Positions 25,355-34,637 of a DNA stretch of 64,000 bases are shown here, piece by piece; within the stretch, counting starts at the first letter, position 1; each line of letters begins with the position of its first letter. The stretch is taken from assembly GCF_964253025.1 (NCBI RefSeq), contig NZ_CAXUQC020000001.1, positions 2,170,001-2,234,000 of the forward strand, given 5' to 3'. Source of the DNA: Rhizobacter sp964253025 (lineage in GTDB: Bacteria; Pseudomonadota; Gammaproteobacteria; Burkholderiales; Burkholderiaceae_C). The notes under the pieces were generated by a model. The model had not been told where the DNA came from. It worked only from the letters and a program-made list of their open reading frames with translations, and searched no databases. A program made the translations under genes and the position numbers.

Positions 25355-26755
25355 CTAGCGCGTGGACGTCTCACGCTCCTGGTCGGCTGGCGCTTCGCCG
25401 TCTCCGGCGTCACCCGCATAGAGCTTCAGCCGGTTGTAGAGCGTCTTCAGGCTGACGCCCAACGCCGCGGCCGCTCGCTCCTTGTGGTTGTCGAAGTGCT
25501 CCATGGTCGCCAGGATGAGCTTTCGCTCGGCCTCGGCCATGGAGGTGCCGAGCTTCAGCGAGATCTCGGGGTCGGCGGCGGCCTCCTCACTCGCGGGCGG
25601 ATTGCGCGGCAGCCACTCGTCGGTGATCGTCGGCCCGGCGGTCATGACGTAGACCCGCTGCACGACGTTGCGCAACTCTCGCACGTTGCCCGGCCAGCGG
25701 TAGGCCACCAGCTGCTCGATGGCTTCCGGCGCGAAGCGCTTCACCTCGCCTTCGCGGCGGGCGATGTCGTTCAGGAAGTGCTGCGCAAGCAGCGGGATGT
25801 CGCTCGGTCGCTCTCGCAAGGGAGGCAGTTCGATCGGGAAGACGTTGAGCCGGTAGAGCAGGTCTTCACGCAACCTGCCGCTGGCGACGGCCTCGAGCGG
25901 TGATCGGTTGGTGGCTGCGATGACCCGCACATCAGCCTGCTGGCTCTCGACGGAGCCCACGCGCGCGAAGGTGCCGGTCTCCAGCACGCGCAGCAGCTTC
26001 ACCTGCAGCTCCTGCGGCATCTCGGTGATCTCGTCGAGGAACAGCGTGCCGCCGTGGGCGCGCTCGAAGAATCCCTGATGCTGGCGCTCGGCACCGGTGA
26101 AGCTGCCCTTCTCGTGGCCGAAGATCTCGCTCTCGATCAGGTTGGGCGACACGGCCCCGCAGTTCACCGCCAGGAACGGGTTGTGGCGGCGGCGGCTCAG
26201 GTCGTGCACCGTCTGCGCCACGACTTCCTTGCCCGTTCCGCTTTCGCCCGTGATGAACACCGTGGCGGCCGTGCCGGAGACCCGGGCCAGCTGCTCATAG
26301 ATGCGCCGCATCTCGTCGGAGCGGCCCCAGATGCCGCCGAAGTGGCCCTCTTGCTCGAGCTCTTCCTTCATCTGGGAAAGCTCGGCCTGAAGCGCGTCCG
26401 GCTTCATCAGGCGCGACAGGATGCCCTCGAGCTGCGCGGCCGTCACCGGCTTGATGAGGTAGTCGGTGGCGCCCAGGCGCAGCGCCTGGATGGAGGTGTC
26501 GAGGCTGGCGTGGCCCGTGATGAGCACCACCTGGGCGTTGGCCGTCAGTTCGGGATTGTCGAACAGGGCCATGCCGCTGCCGTCCGGCAGCCGCAGGTCA
26601 AGCAGCACGAGGTCGGGCCGCTGCAGTGACATCTGCCGGCGCGCATCGCGCAGGGAGCCCGCCGTTGCAACGGTGAAGGGCCCCATGGTGCCGATCAAGG
26701 CAGCCATCATGCGCGCGGAGTCGGCATCGTCCTCGACGATCAATACGTGGTTCAT
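25355..26755 (-). CDS. NtrC-family sigma-54 response regulator
   Basis: A 466-residue regulator: receiver domain 1-115 (Asp9/Asp10, phosphoacceptor Asp53 in LVLLDLRLPDG, Lys102), AAA+ domain 140-375 (Walker A GESGTGKE 170-177, GSFTGA loop 217-222, Walker B GGTLFLDE 235-242), and Fis-type HTH 420-445. GSFTGA instead of GAFTGA is a conservative loop change. MNHVLIVEDD is taken as the start; a TTG eight codons upstream is possible, and neither has a clear ribosome binding site. Next to the hybrid kinase and rpoN, it is the probable activator of the VGG/TTGCC promoters. Confidence 0.92.
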   Translation of the reverse strand: MNHVLIVEDDADSARMMAALIGTMGPFTVATAGSLRDARRQMSLQRPDLVLLDLRLPDGSGMALFDNPELTANAQVVLITGHASLDTSIQALRLGATDYLIKPVTAAQLEGILSRLMKPDALQAELSQMKEELEQEGHFGGIWGRSDEMRRIYEQLARVSGTAATVFITGESGTGKEVVAQTVHDLSRRRHNPFLAVNCGAVSPNLIESEIFGHEKGSFTGAERQHQGFFERAHGGTLFLDEITEMPQELQVKLLRVLETGTFARVGSVESQQADVRVIAATNRSPLEAVASGRLREDLLYRLNVFPIELPPLRERPSDIPLLAQHFLNDIARREGEVKRFAPEAIEQLVAYRWPGNVRELRNVVQRVYVMTAGPTITDEWLPRNPPASEEAAADPEISLKLGTSMAEAERKLILATMEHFDNHKERAAAALGVSLKTLYNRLKLYAGDAGDGEAPADQERETSTR

Positions 26756-26869
26756 GGACAACAGTTCGGTTTGAAACAACTTTAGAGGAAGGGATAGGGA
26801 ACACCAACCGCAGGGCTTTCATATCCCTGTCAACGAAATATCCCTAATGACGAAACGTCTTATGGCGCT

Positions 26870-29452
26870 TCATGACGTGTGCAGGAGTTGCTTCAGCTGC
26901 GACGGCACGACCGGCTTCACCAGATGAGCGTCGAAGCCGGCGACCAGCGCGCGCCGGACATCGCTTCCTTGTCCGTAACCCGACAAAGCAATCAGGCGCC
27001 CGGGATAGCCTGCAGCGCGGGCGCGCTTCGCCAGGGCATAGCCGTCGAGGATCGGCAAGCCGATGTCCACCACGGCCACGTCAGGCCTTTCACTGAGCAG
27101 CGAATTGAGGCCGGCCTCGCCGTCCACCGCTGCCGCCACCCGATGGCCGTCGAGCTCGAGCATCGACCGCAGCGCGGTCAAGGCATCGGCGTTGTCTTCG
27201 ACGACGAGCACCCGCATCGGTCTGGCGCTCGGCGAGGCGGGTCGGACGATCTCGGGCGGAGGTGCCTCGATGCGGCGCAGGCGAACCTCGAATGCGCTGC
27301 CTTCCGGGGAACTCGTCGCCGTCACCGTGCCATCATGAAGCTCGACCAGGCGGCGCACGAGGGTCAGGCCCAGCCCCAGCCCGCCCGCCCGACGATCCAG
27401 TGTCCGTTCGCCCTGCACGAACAATTCGAAGATCCGTGGCAGCAGCGAGGGCGGAATGCCGAGTCCGGTGTCCACCACCCGAAGCACGGCGTCCGGGCCG
27501 TCATCCTCAACGGTCAGGGTGATGCGACCGCCCGGCGGGGTGTACTTGATCGCATTGGTGAGGAGGTTGTTGATGACCTGCTCGATGCGGGTGGGGTCGG
27601 CGTCGATCCAGGCGTCGCCCGGCGTCACGGTGATGCTGTGCTGGTTGCCCTCGCCGGTGACGCGCAGGGTGTCGGCCACCCGCTGCACCAGGTTGCCGAG
27701 GTTGACACTCTGACGCGACAGCAGCACCTTCCCCGAGATGACGCGCGCCACGTCGAGCAGGTCGTCCATCATGTGGGCCAGATGGCCGGTCTGGCGCGAG
27801 ATCACGGTGCGCGCCGTGGCGGCGAGTTCCTCGTCCGCATCCACCCGCTCGAGCACCTCCACGGCCGAGGCCATTGCACTGAGGGGATTGCGAAGTTCGT
27901 GGCCCAGCATGGCGAGAAATTCATCCTTGGCCCGGTTGGCCGCCTCCGCCTCGAGCCGGGCCGACTGTTCCAGCTTCATCAGCGCCGCCCGCGACTGCTC
28001 CGCCTGCTTGCGGGCGCTGATGTCGACCACCGCACCGATGGCGCCGCGCGGCTGGCCACCCGGCGTGCGCAGCGGCGCCGCGTTGGCGATCACGAACACC
28101 GAGGGCCGGCCGGGGCTCGCAAGCTCCAGCTCCACCGGACCGACCGCCTCGCCGGTGGCAGCGGCACGCTGCAACGGTTGGCGTTCGACAGGTACCGGCT
28201 CGCCGCGGTGCAGCACGGTTCGTTCAGCCGCGCCGGGCGCATCGCTTCGCCCCAGCAATTCCAGCATGGCCGGGTTGTGCAGCACGACGGCGCAATCGCG
28301 GTCCTGGGCGAACGCGAGGCCGATCGGGCTGCTGTTGAACAGCGTCTCGAACTCGTCGGCCTTGCGCTGCAGCCCCTCGCGGGCCGTCTGGTCCTGGGCA
28401 CGGGCGCTCAACAGGGCGTCCCGCAGGCCGGAGATCTCCCGCACGTGAATGCGAGAGGTGGGCGGCGCGGCGCCGGGCGTTGCCAAGGCATGCAGCGGCC
28501 CGGTCACGCGGCGGGCAATGAAGAGCGCCAGCACGACCCCCAGCAAGAGGCAGCCGCCGGCCGTGGCGAGCGCGGCCGCCATCGCCTGGCGCTGCGCCGC
28601 CCTCACCGGCTTCGACGGAATGCCGACCGAGACGCCCCACCCCAGCCGCGGAATGCGCTGCCAGGCGGTGTAGGTGGAGCCGCCGCCGAGGAGGTCGGTC
28701 AGCTGGGTGCCCTGCGCGCTCACGTTCAAGAGCTCCACCGCCTGGTCCGGCAGCGGCACCCCGACGAACCGCTCGGGCTGCAGGGTGCGGGCGATGACGA
28801 CGTTGCGGGCGTCGAAGACCGTGTTGAAGCCGTCCACCGGCGGCCCCGCCTGCTGGATGAGGTCCTGCCAGACGGAAACGGGAATCCAGACGCCGAGCAT
28901 GTACCGGAACTCCGAGTCGACATGGACGGGGACCGCCACCACCGTGGCATAGCGTGAATGCTGCCCGTCGACAACGAGGTTGGAGACGATCGGACGCTGG
29001 GCGGCGAGCATCTGCTGCACCTCGCTGCTGCCGGGCCCGCGAGCCGCGGACACGCGCAGGCGCGAGGTGTTGAAGAGCACCCTGCCCCGGTCGCGCGCGT
29101 CGAGCAGGAAGGCGCTGCTCCAGCTGGACCGCAGCACGGGGCTGTGATTCAGGAAGTGCTCGAACTGGACGACGTCGCCCCGCTGCAGGGAGTCGCTCTG
29201 GGCAAGGATGGCGAGCGCATCCATCGACGAGGCGATCTCGCGTTCGACCGTCTGCGCGAGAGAGTTTGCGTTGCGCCGGAGCTCCTCCTTCATGCGCGAC
29301 TCCTGCGCCGCGACGTTGCCGAAGATCTGGTAGCACATCAGCACGGCGATCGGTACCGTGGCCAGCAGGAGCAGCAGCACGAGGTAGGTGCGCAGCGACG
29401 CCGTAGGCCACGACGGCCACCAGCGCCCGAACTTCCCTTCCCCATTGAACAT
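26870..29452 (-). CDS. hybrid histidine kinase with extracytoplasmic sensor
   Basis: An 860-residue inner-membrane sensor. A GGGAG box supports the ATG at 29452. TM1 is at about 21-45, a periplasmic dCache-like domain of about 240 residues follows, TM2 is near 290-312, then PAS at about 365-480, HisKA with His518 in MLGHELRNP, HATPase with Asn633, DTGLGIP (661-667) and GLGLGL, and a C-terminal receiver with Asp796 and Lys846. The signal is unknown; the periplasmic domain suggests a small extracellular ligand. It is transcribed towards the NtrC-type regulator and divergently from rpoN. Confidence 0.92.
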   Translation of the reverse strand: MFNGEGKFGRWWPSWPTASLRTYLVLLLLLATVPIAVLMCYQIFGNVAAQESRMKEELRRNANSLAQTVEREIASSMDALAILAQSDSLQRGDVVQFEHFLNHSPVLRSSWSSAFLLDARDRGRVLFNTSRLRVSAARGPGSSEVQQMLAAQRPIVSNLVVDGQHSRYATVVAVPVHVDSEFRYMLGVWIPVSVWQDLIQQAGPPVDGFNTVFDARNVVIARTLQPERFVGVPLPDQAVELLNVSAQGTQLTDLLGGGSTYTAWQRIPRLGWGVSVGIPSKPVRAAQRQAMAAALATAGGCLLLGVVLALFIARRVTGPLHALATPGAAPPTSRIHVREISGLRDALLSARAQDQTAREGLQRKADEFETLFNSSPIGLAFAQDRDCAVVLHNPAMLELLGRSDAPGAAERTVLHRGEPVPVERQPLQRAAATGEAVGPVELELASPGRPSVFVIANAAPLRTPGGQPRGAIGAVVDISARKQAEQSRAALMKLEQSARLEAEAANRAKDEFLAMLGHELRNPLSAMASAVEVLERVDADEELAATARTVISRQTGHLAHMMDDLLDVARVISGKVLLSRQSVNLGNLVQRVADTLRVTGEGNQHSITVTPGDAWIDADPTRIEQVINNLLTNAIKYTPPGGRITLTVEDDGPDAVLRVVDTGLGIPPSLLPRIFELFVQGERTLDRRAGGLGLGLTLVRRLVELHDGTVTATSSPEGSAFEVRLRRIEAPPPEIVRPASPSARPMRVLVVEDNADALTALRSMLELDGHRVAAAVDGEAGLNSLLSERPDVAVVDIGLPILDGYALAKRARAAGYPGRLIALSGYGQGSDVRRALVAGFDAHLVKPVVPSQLKQLLHTS

Positions 29453-29589
29453 CGGATCTCCCTTTGGGTGTCCGCTGGCTCGGCGCCAGAACGGATTGCG
29501 GCAAAAAGCGTTCTCAATCTCGGCACGAACTGCCGCCAAAGCGGCCTGTTCGCGACTGTTGCCCAGGGAATAGCAGCATCCGGGCCCGG

Positions 29590-29604
29590 CGGCACGGGCA
29601 TTGC
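29590..29604 (+). promoter_or_regulatory. sigma-54-type promoter of rpoN
   Basis: CGGCACGGGCATTGC followed by AAC: GG/GC spacing is exact, and both elements match except C for T at the first position. The predicted start is near 29616, 33 bases before the rpoN ATG, implying sigma-54-dependent (auto)regulation. Confidence 0.72.
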
Positions 29605-29648
29605 AACTCCACTCGCGACCCGAAGCCATCCCATGCTCCGAGGAAGCC

Positions 29649-31061
29649 ATGAACGCCCTGTACGCACGCATCGAACAACACCAAACCCAGAAGCTGTCGC
29701 CTCGCCTTCAGCAGGCGGTGCGGCTGCTCCAGCTCTCGTCGCTCGAGTTCATGCAGGAACTGCATGCCATGCTCGATTCCAACCCGTTTCTCGAAGCGAA
29801 CGACGCCGAGACGCCGTCTGCCGACGAAACGCCCATCGCAGCGGCCGCCACCAGCCCGGACACCGATGGCGACAGCGATCGCGACGTTTGGCAGGCCGAC
29901 GCCCGCGGCAGCAGCATCAACCGCGTCAACGGCGAAGGCGGCGACAGCGACGCCACCAACCTGATCGCCGCGCAATCGTCCCTCGCCGACCACCTGCACG
30001 GGCAGCTCAACGTCATGCCGCTCCCCTTGCGTGATCGGGTGCTCGCCAAGGCTATTGTCGAGTCCCTGGACGACGACGGCTACCTTCGCACCGATCTTGC
30101 CGAACTGGCCTCGCTTGCCGAACTCCATCCCCCGGCATCGACAGAGGAAATGCGCATCGCGCTGCGGCGCGTGCAGGCGCTCGAGCCCGCCGGCATCGCC
30201 GCCCGCAGCGTCGAGGAATGCCTCCTGTTGCAGGTGCCTGAGATCGTGCCGCCCGAACAGGCCGAACTGGCCCGTCGCATCATCACCGGTCACCTCGACA
30301 CGCTGGCCGCGTCGCGCGATGCCTCGGGCCTGTCGCGCAAGCTCGGACTGCCGGTCGACGAAGTGCAGCAGGTCTGCGACCGCATCCGGCGCTGCGACCC
30401 GCATCCGGGCTGGCGCTTCGGAGGCGCGCAGATCCAGTACGTCACTCCGGATGTCATCGTCAAAAAGGTCCGCGGCAAGTGGGTGGCCTCGCTCAACCCC
30501 ACCGTCTTCCCGCGGGTGAAGTTGAACCAGATGTACGCGGACATGTTCCAGCGCCACCGCGAAGGGCACGACGGCGAACTGGCCGGCCACCTGCGCGACG
30601 CCCGCTGGGCGGTGCGCAACGTGCAGCAGCGCTTCTCCACCATCCTCGACGTGGCCCAGGCCATCGTGCGGCGCCAGGGCGCGTTCTTCGAGTACGGGAT
30701 GATGGCCATGAAGCCGCTCTCGCTGCGCGAGATCGCCGATGAGGTCGGCATCCACGAATCCACCGTGTCTCGGGTGACCAACAACAAGTACATGGCCACG
30801 CGCCACGGTGTCTTCGAGTTGAAGTACTTCTTCTCGCGGGCGATGAAGGCCAGCAGCGGTGCGGAGTTCTCCGGCACGGCCATCCGGGGCCTGGTGGCCG
30901 AGATGATCGAGACGGAGCGTCCGGAAGCGCCTCTCTCAGACGCTCAGATCGCTCGCATGCTGGCCCAGCAGGGCCTGGTGCTGGCCCGCCGCACCGTCAC
31001 GAAGTACCGGCAGCAGCTGCGGGTCGAGCCCGTGGATCGCCGGCGTCGCGCCACGGCATGA
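29649..31061 (+). CDS. rpoN: RNA polymerase sigma-54 factor
   Basis: A complete 470-residue sigma-54. Region I (1-50) has the glutamine/leucine-rich RLQQAVRLLQLSSLEFMQEL, residues 52-105 form the acidic region II, then the core-binding domain. The -12-recognising HTH is at 357-380 (LREIADEVGIHESTVSRVTNNKY), and the RpoN box reads ARRTVTKYRQ (446-455). The usual box is ARRTVAKYRE, and the HTH usually continues RVTTQKY, so both DNA-reading elements carry changes. The setting, away from the usual lptB/hpf neighbours, suggests a second rpoN of this genome. The last 65 bases overlap the convergent ugd gene. Confidence 0.95.
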   Translation: MNALYARIEQHQTQKLSPRLQQAVRLLQLSSLEFMQELHAMLDSNPFLEANDAETPSADETPIAAAATSPDTDGDSDRDVWQADARGSSINRVNGEGGDSDATNLIAAQSSLADHLHGQLNVMPLPLRDRVLAKAIVESLDDDGYLRTDLAELASLAELHPPASTEEMRIALRRVQALEPAGIAARSVEECLLLQVPEIVPPEQAELARRIITGHLDTLAASRDASGLSRKLGLPVDEVQQVCDRIRRCDPHPGWRFGGAQIQYVTPDVIVKKVRGKWVASLNPTVFPRVKLNQMYADMFQRHREGHDGELAGHLRDARWAVRNVQQRFSTILDVAQAIVRRQGAFFEYGMMAMKPLSLREIADEVGIHESTVSRVTNNKYMATRHGVFELKYFFSRAMKASSGAEFSGTAIRGLVAEMIETERPEAPLSDAQIARMLAQQGLVLARRTVTKYRQQLRVEPVDRRRRATA

Positions 31062-32445
31062 CCGGCACGCTCGGGTGGGCGTCGCCCACCGGGCGGCCCA
31101 CCTGGTGCACCTGCAGGCCGGCCGCCTCCCAGCGCGCGGTCGGCAGTGCGTTGCGGCCGTCGATCACGAGCGCGTCCTTCAGTTGCTCGGCCACCCGCTC
31201 CGGCGGGAAGTCGATGAACTCCCGCCATTCGGTCAACAGCACGAGCACGTTCGCATCGGTCAGCGCATCGGCCGCACTGGCCCGCCACTCCAACCGGGCA
31301 TGGGCGGGCACCGCGGCCACGGCGTTGCGCATGGCGACGGGATCGTAGGCCGCGACCGTCGCGCCTGCGTCGATGAGCTCGCGCAACACGACGAGGCTGG
31401 CGGCTTCGCGAAGATCGTCCGTTCCGGGCTTGAACGCCAGGCCCCACACCGCCACACGCAGGCCGCGCAAGGCCGCCCGGCCGCCGTAGGCCTGCGCGAG
31501 CCGTTCCACCGGCCAGTGTCGGTGCCGCTCGTTCACGCGTTCCACGGCCGCGAGCACGTCGGTCGGAACGCCCAGGCCGCGGGCCGCATGTCGCAGAGAA
31601 CTCACGTCCTTGGGGAAGCACGAGCCGCCGTAGCCGATGCCGGCCTTCAGGAAGGCCGGGCCGATGCGCGGGTCACTGCCCAGGCCTTCGCGCACCTCCT
31701 CGATGTCGGCGCCCGTGGCCTGCGCGATGTCGGCAATCTCGTTGATGAAGCTGATCCGCGCAGCCAGCATGGTGTTCGCCGCGTACTTGCTGAGTTCGGC
31801 GCTGCGCGGTGACATGACGAGCAGCGGCACGCCGCGCCGCGTCAGCGGCTCATAGACCTGCTTCAACACGCCTGCCTCCTGCGCGGTGCGGGCGCCGATC
31901 AGGATGCGGGCGGGATTAAGGAAGTCCTCGGTGGCGGTTCCCTCGCGAAGGAACTCCGGATTGCTCAGCACCGGCACTTCCCAATCGATGCCGCGACGTG
32001 CGAGCGCGCCACGCAGCGCCGCCCGGGCCGCATCGCTCGTTCCCACCGGGACGGTCGACTTGATGACAACGGCCAGCGGATGAACGATCGACACCGCGAT
32101 GTCCTCGACGGCTTGCATCAGCGCACGCAGGTCAGCAGCGCCGTGGGCGTCCGGCGGTGTGCCGACGGCGATGAAGACCAGGTCAGCGCCGTGCACCGCG
32201 TCGGCCGTGGAATCGGTGAACGACAGCCGACCGTCGCGTGCCTGCGCGGCCACTAAGGGCTGCAGCCCCGCCTCGTAGATCGGGATGGCGCCGCGCTGCA
32301 GCGCGTGCACCTTGCCGGCGTCGGAGTCGACCGCGGTGACGTGATGCCCGATGTGCGCAAGGCACGCAGCACTCACCAGGCCGACATAGCCGGTGCCAAT
32401 CACGGCAATGCGCAGAGAACGTGCGATCGGACTGCTGTCGGACAT
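30997..32445 (-). CDS. ugd: UDP-glucose 6-dehydrogenase
   Basis: A 482-residue cytoplasmic enzyme making UDP-glucuronate from UDP-glucose with NAD+. The NAD-binding start is GTGYVGLVSAACLAHIGHH, and the catalytic cysteine is in GGSCFPKDV. LSNPEFLREGTA and GLAFKPGTDDLREA are also conserved. An AGGAG box precedes the ATG. About 30 C-terminal residues are additional and are encoded antisense to the end of rpoN. It supplies substrate for the decarboxylase at 40061, so the cluster can make UDP-xylose for the glycosyltransferases. Confidence 0.93.
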   Translation of the reverse strand: MSDSSPIARSLRIAVIGTGYVGLVSAACLAHIGHHVTAVDSDAGKVHALQRGAIPIYEAGLQPLVAAQARDGRLSFTDSTADAVHGADLVFIAVGTPPDAHGAADLRALMQAVEDIAVSIVHPLAVVIKSTVPVGTSDAARAALRGALARRGIDWEVPVLSNPEFLREGTATEDFLNPARILIGARTAQEAGVLKQVYEPLTRRGVPLLVMSPRSAELSKYAANTMLAARISFINEIADIAQATGADIEEVREGLGSDPRIGPAFLKAGIGYGGSCFPKDVSSLRHAARGLGVPTDVLAAVERVNERHRHWPVERLAQAYGGRAALRGLRVAVWGLAFKPGTDDLREAASLVVLRELIDAGATVAAYDPVAMRNAVAAVPAHARLEWRASAADALTDANVLVLLTEWREFIDFPPERVAEQLKDALVIDGRNALPTARWEAAGLQVHQVGRPVGDAHPSVPVMPWRDAGDPRARPAAAAGTS

Positions 32446-32475
32446 AGGGTCTCCTTTTCGGTGTGCCCCGAATCG

Positions 32476-32490
32476 GCAAGCGGCATACCG
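32476..32490 (-). promoter_or_regulatory. sigma-54-type promoter of ugd
   Basis: Minus strand CGGTATGCCGCTTGC followed by CGATTCGG. Spacing is exact and -12 is TTGCC. It sits directly after the stop codon of the upstream glycosyltransferase gene, with a predicted start near 32464. Confidence 0.62.
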
Positions 32491-33549
32491 TCAAGCGACG
32501 GTCGCTTCCAGCAGTTCCTCCGCGACTCTCACGACCTGCTGCGGTGCGATCGCCGTGGCACAGCCGTGCCCGATCGGGCAGATGACGTGGGCACAGGGCC
32601 GGCAGCTCATGGCTTGCCACAGCACGCGGTGACGGGCACCGTCCCGAGGTGCCCAGCGGGACACGTCCGCGCCCAGGCTCACCACCACGCTGGGCGTGCC
32701 CAGCGCTGCGGACACGTGGGACACGCCGGTGTCATTGCACACCAGCAGGCGGCAACGCTGCAGCAGGGCCCCGAGCGACCAGAGCGACGTTCGACCGGCG
32801 AGGTTCACCGACGGGTGACGCATCGCCGAAGCCACCTGCCCGACCAGGCCGGTTTCAGCCTGTGTGCCGGTCAGGACCACCGTGTGGCCCGCCGCCGCAA
32901 GGCTGTCGGCCACCGCGGCGAACCGCTCGGGCGGCCAACGGCGGGACGGCAGTTGCGCCCCGGCATGCACGCACACGATGGATTCGGCCGCATTCACATC
33001 AGGCCAGGCCTCGTGCAGGGACGCATCGTCCGACGCTTGCACGGGAAACTCGAGGTGGGTCCCCTGGCGCGCAAGGCCCAGGTGGTCCGTGAGGCGAAGG
33101 AGGCGTTCGATCTCGTCGCCCGACTCCGGCCAGCCACAGTGGGTCGCGCGCTCCGCAGCCCACGCGCCATCTCCCGCAAACCCGGCAACATGCCGCGCGT
33201 TGAACAAGGCGACGAGCGGGTTGGTGAGCGTGCCGCTGCCGTGCAGCTGCAGGGCGAGATCGAATCGACGGGACTGCACTTCATGCAGGAAGGCCGGCCA
33301 TGCGAGCGCATCGGCCTCGCGCTCCGGCAGCCCGGGAAATCCGGGGAACTCGATGAAGCGGTCCACCTGCGCACTGCGCTCGACCCATTGCTTCGCCCAA
33401 GGCAAGCCCACCAGGGTGATCTCCGCCCCCGGCCACGCCGCCCTGATCGCGCGAAGTGCCGGCACCGCACACAGCATGTCGCCCAGGACGAGCGCGCGGA
33501 AGACCGCAATGCGGTGGACCTGCCCGAATGCGCTTGCGAGGGTGTTCAT
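32491..33549 (-). CDS. heptosyltransferase-like glycosyltransferase family 9, copy 2
   Basis: A 352-residue GT9 (WaaC/WaaF-like) enzyme. FRALVLGDMLCAVPALRAIRAAWP is the N-terminal acceptor domain signature; VCVHAGAQLPSRRWPPERFAAVAD and LLVCNDTGVSHVSAALGTPSVV are the nucleotide-sugar-binding segments. It ends with a cysteine-containing CRPCAHVICPIGHGC, as in related heptosyltransferases. The ATG overlaps the stop of the preceding GT9 gene. Function: sugar (possibly heptose) transfer to a surface glycan or lipopolysaccharide core; the donor is inferred from the GmhB-like neighbour. Confidence 0.87.
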   Translation of the reverse strand: MNTLASAFGQVHRIAVFRALVLGDMLCAVPALRAIRAAWPGAEITLVGLPWAKQWVERSAQVDRFIEFPGFPGLPEREADALAWPAFLHEVQSRRFDLALQLHGSGTLTNPLVALFNARHVAGFAGDGAWAAERATHCGWPESGDEIERLLRLTDHLGLARQGTHLEFPVQASDDASLHEAWPDVNAAESIVCVHAGAQLPSRRWPPERFAAVADSLAAAGHTVVLTGTQAETGLVGQVASAMRHPSVNLAGRTSLWSLGALLQRCRLLVCNDTGVSHVSAALGTPSVVVSLGADVSRWAPRDGARHRVLWQAMSCRPCAHVICPIGHGCATAIAPQQVVRVAEELLEATVA

Positions 33550-34637
33550 GCCGCGGTTGCGACGGGCACCTGCATCAGCCGCAAGGTGGCATCCGCCACC
33601 GCCTCGGCGGGCACGTTCATGAGGCATGCGTGATGGCGCTCAGGGCAGACGCTCTTCAGGCAGTTGCGGCACGGCACGTCCTCGTTCAGCACGATGCATG
33701 GCACGCGCCACGGCGTGTGCTGGGGATTCGTCAAGGCGTAGAGGACAACGACCGGCGTCCCGACCGCAGCGGCGATGTGGGCCGGCCCGCTGTTGTTGCA
33801 CAGGAGGACTTCGGCATCCGCGATGAGGGCAGCAAGCTCGCCCAGCGTCAGCTCGCCAGCCACCGAAGTGGAAGGGCCGGTCATGCGGGCGCGTGCTGCT
33901 TCGACGAGTGCCGCCTCGTCCCGCCCACCGGTGAACACGACCTGACAGCCACTCGCCTCGGCCACCGCATCGGCGGCCTGTCCGAAGCGCTCCGGCGGAT
34001 AGCGTCGTGAGGCGGCGGTGGCTCCCGGGTGCACGACGAGCATCGGGCGGTGGCAATCGACACCGGCCGCTGCCAGCTTTTGCCGCATGGAAAGGGTCTC
34101 GACTTCAGCATGCTTGAAGACCAGCCGCTCGTTCTGAGGCGCGAATCCGACCGCCGCGACCAGGTCGAGTTGCCGTTGCACTTCATGGCGCATGCCGTCC
34201 TCGATGCACTCGTTGTCGGGAACCCAGTCGGAGAGCAGGTCATACGGGTTCTCGCGGCAATGGGCCAGCCGCAAGGGAATGCCGGCCAGGCGGCACATCA
34301 TGGCCGCTGGCAGCGCGCTCTGCGTGCACACGGTGAAGATGATCGCCGCGTCGAATCCCTGGCGTGCCAGCATGCCGATGAAGCGCCGGTCGGCCACCGG
34401 CGTCCGCGCCGGCCCCTTGACCCACGGTGCCTCGTACGGAATCACCTCATCGATCATTGGAAGATGCCGGAGCATCGCCACGCCGGACCGCGATCCCATC
34501 AACGTCAGCCGGGCCAGCGGTGCGGCTGCGCGAACCGCCGCAAAGGCCGGCGTGGTCATGAGCACGTCTCCCAGGTTGTCCAGGCGGATCAACAGGATGT
34601 TGCGCGCCTCGCGCCAGCGAGGATCGAGGAGGGTCAT
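33546..34637 (-). CDS. heptosyltransferase-like glycosyltransferase family 9, copy 1
   Basis: A 363-residue GT9 enzyme. NILLIRLDNLGDVLMTTPAFAAVRAAAP at about 13-40 is the family start; VVHPGATAASRRYPPERFGQAAD and LLCNNSGPAHIAAAVGTPVVVLYA form the donor-binding region. The cysteine cluster CRNCLKSVCPERHHACL is typical of this subgroup. It lies in a chain of 4-base overlaps from the 36561 gene to 32491, a tightly coupled operon. Confidence 0.88.
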   Translation of the reverse strand: MTLLDPRWREARNILLIRLDNLGDVLMTTPAFAAVRAAAPLARLTLMGSRSGVAMLRHLPMIDEVIPYEAPWVKGPARTPVADRRFIGMLARQGFDAAIIFTVCTQSALPAAMMCRLAGIPLRLAHCRENPYDLLSDWVPDNECIEDGMRHEVQRQLDLVAAVGFAPQNERLVFKHAEVETLSMRQKLAAAGVDCHRPMLVVHPGATAASRRYPPERFGQAADAVAEASGCQVVFTGGRDEAALVEAARARMTGPSTSVAGELTLGELAALIADAEVLLCNNSGPAHIAAAVGTPVVVLYALTNPQHTPWRVPCIVLNEDVPCRNCLKSVCPERHHACLMNVPAEAVADATLRLMQVPVATAA

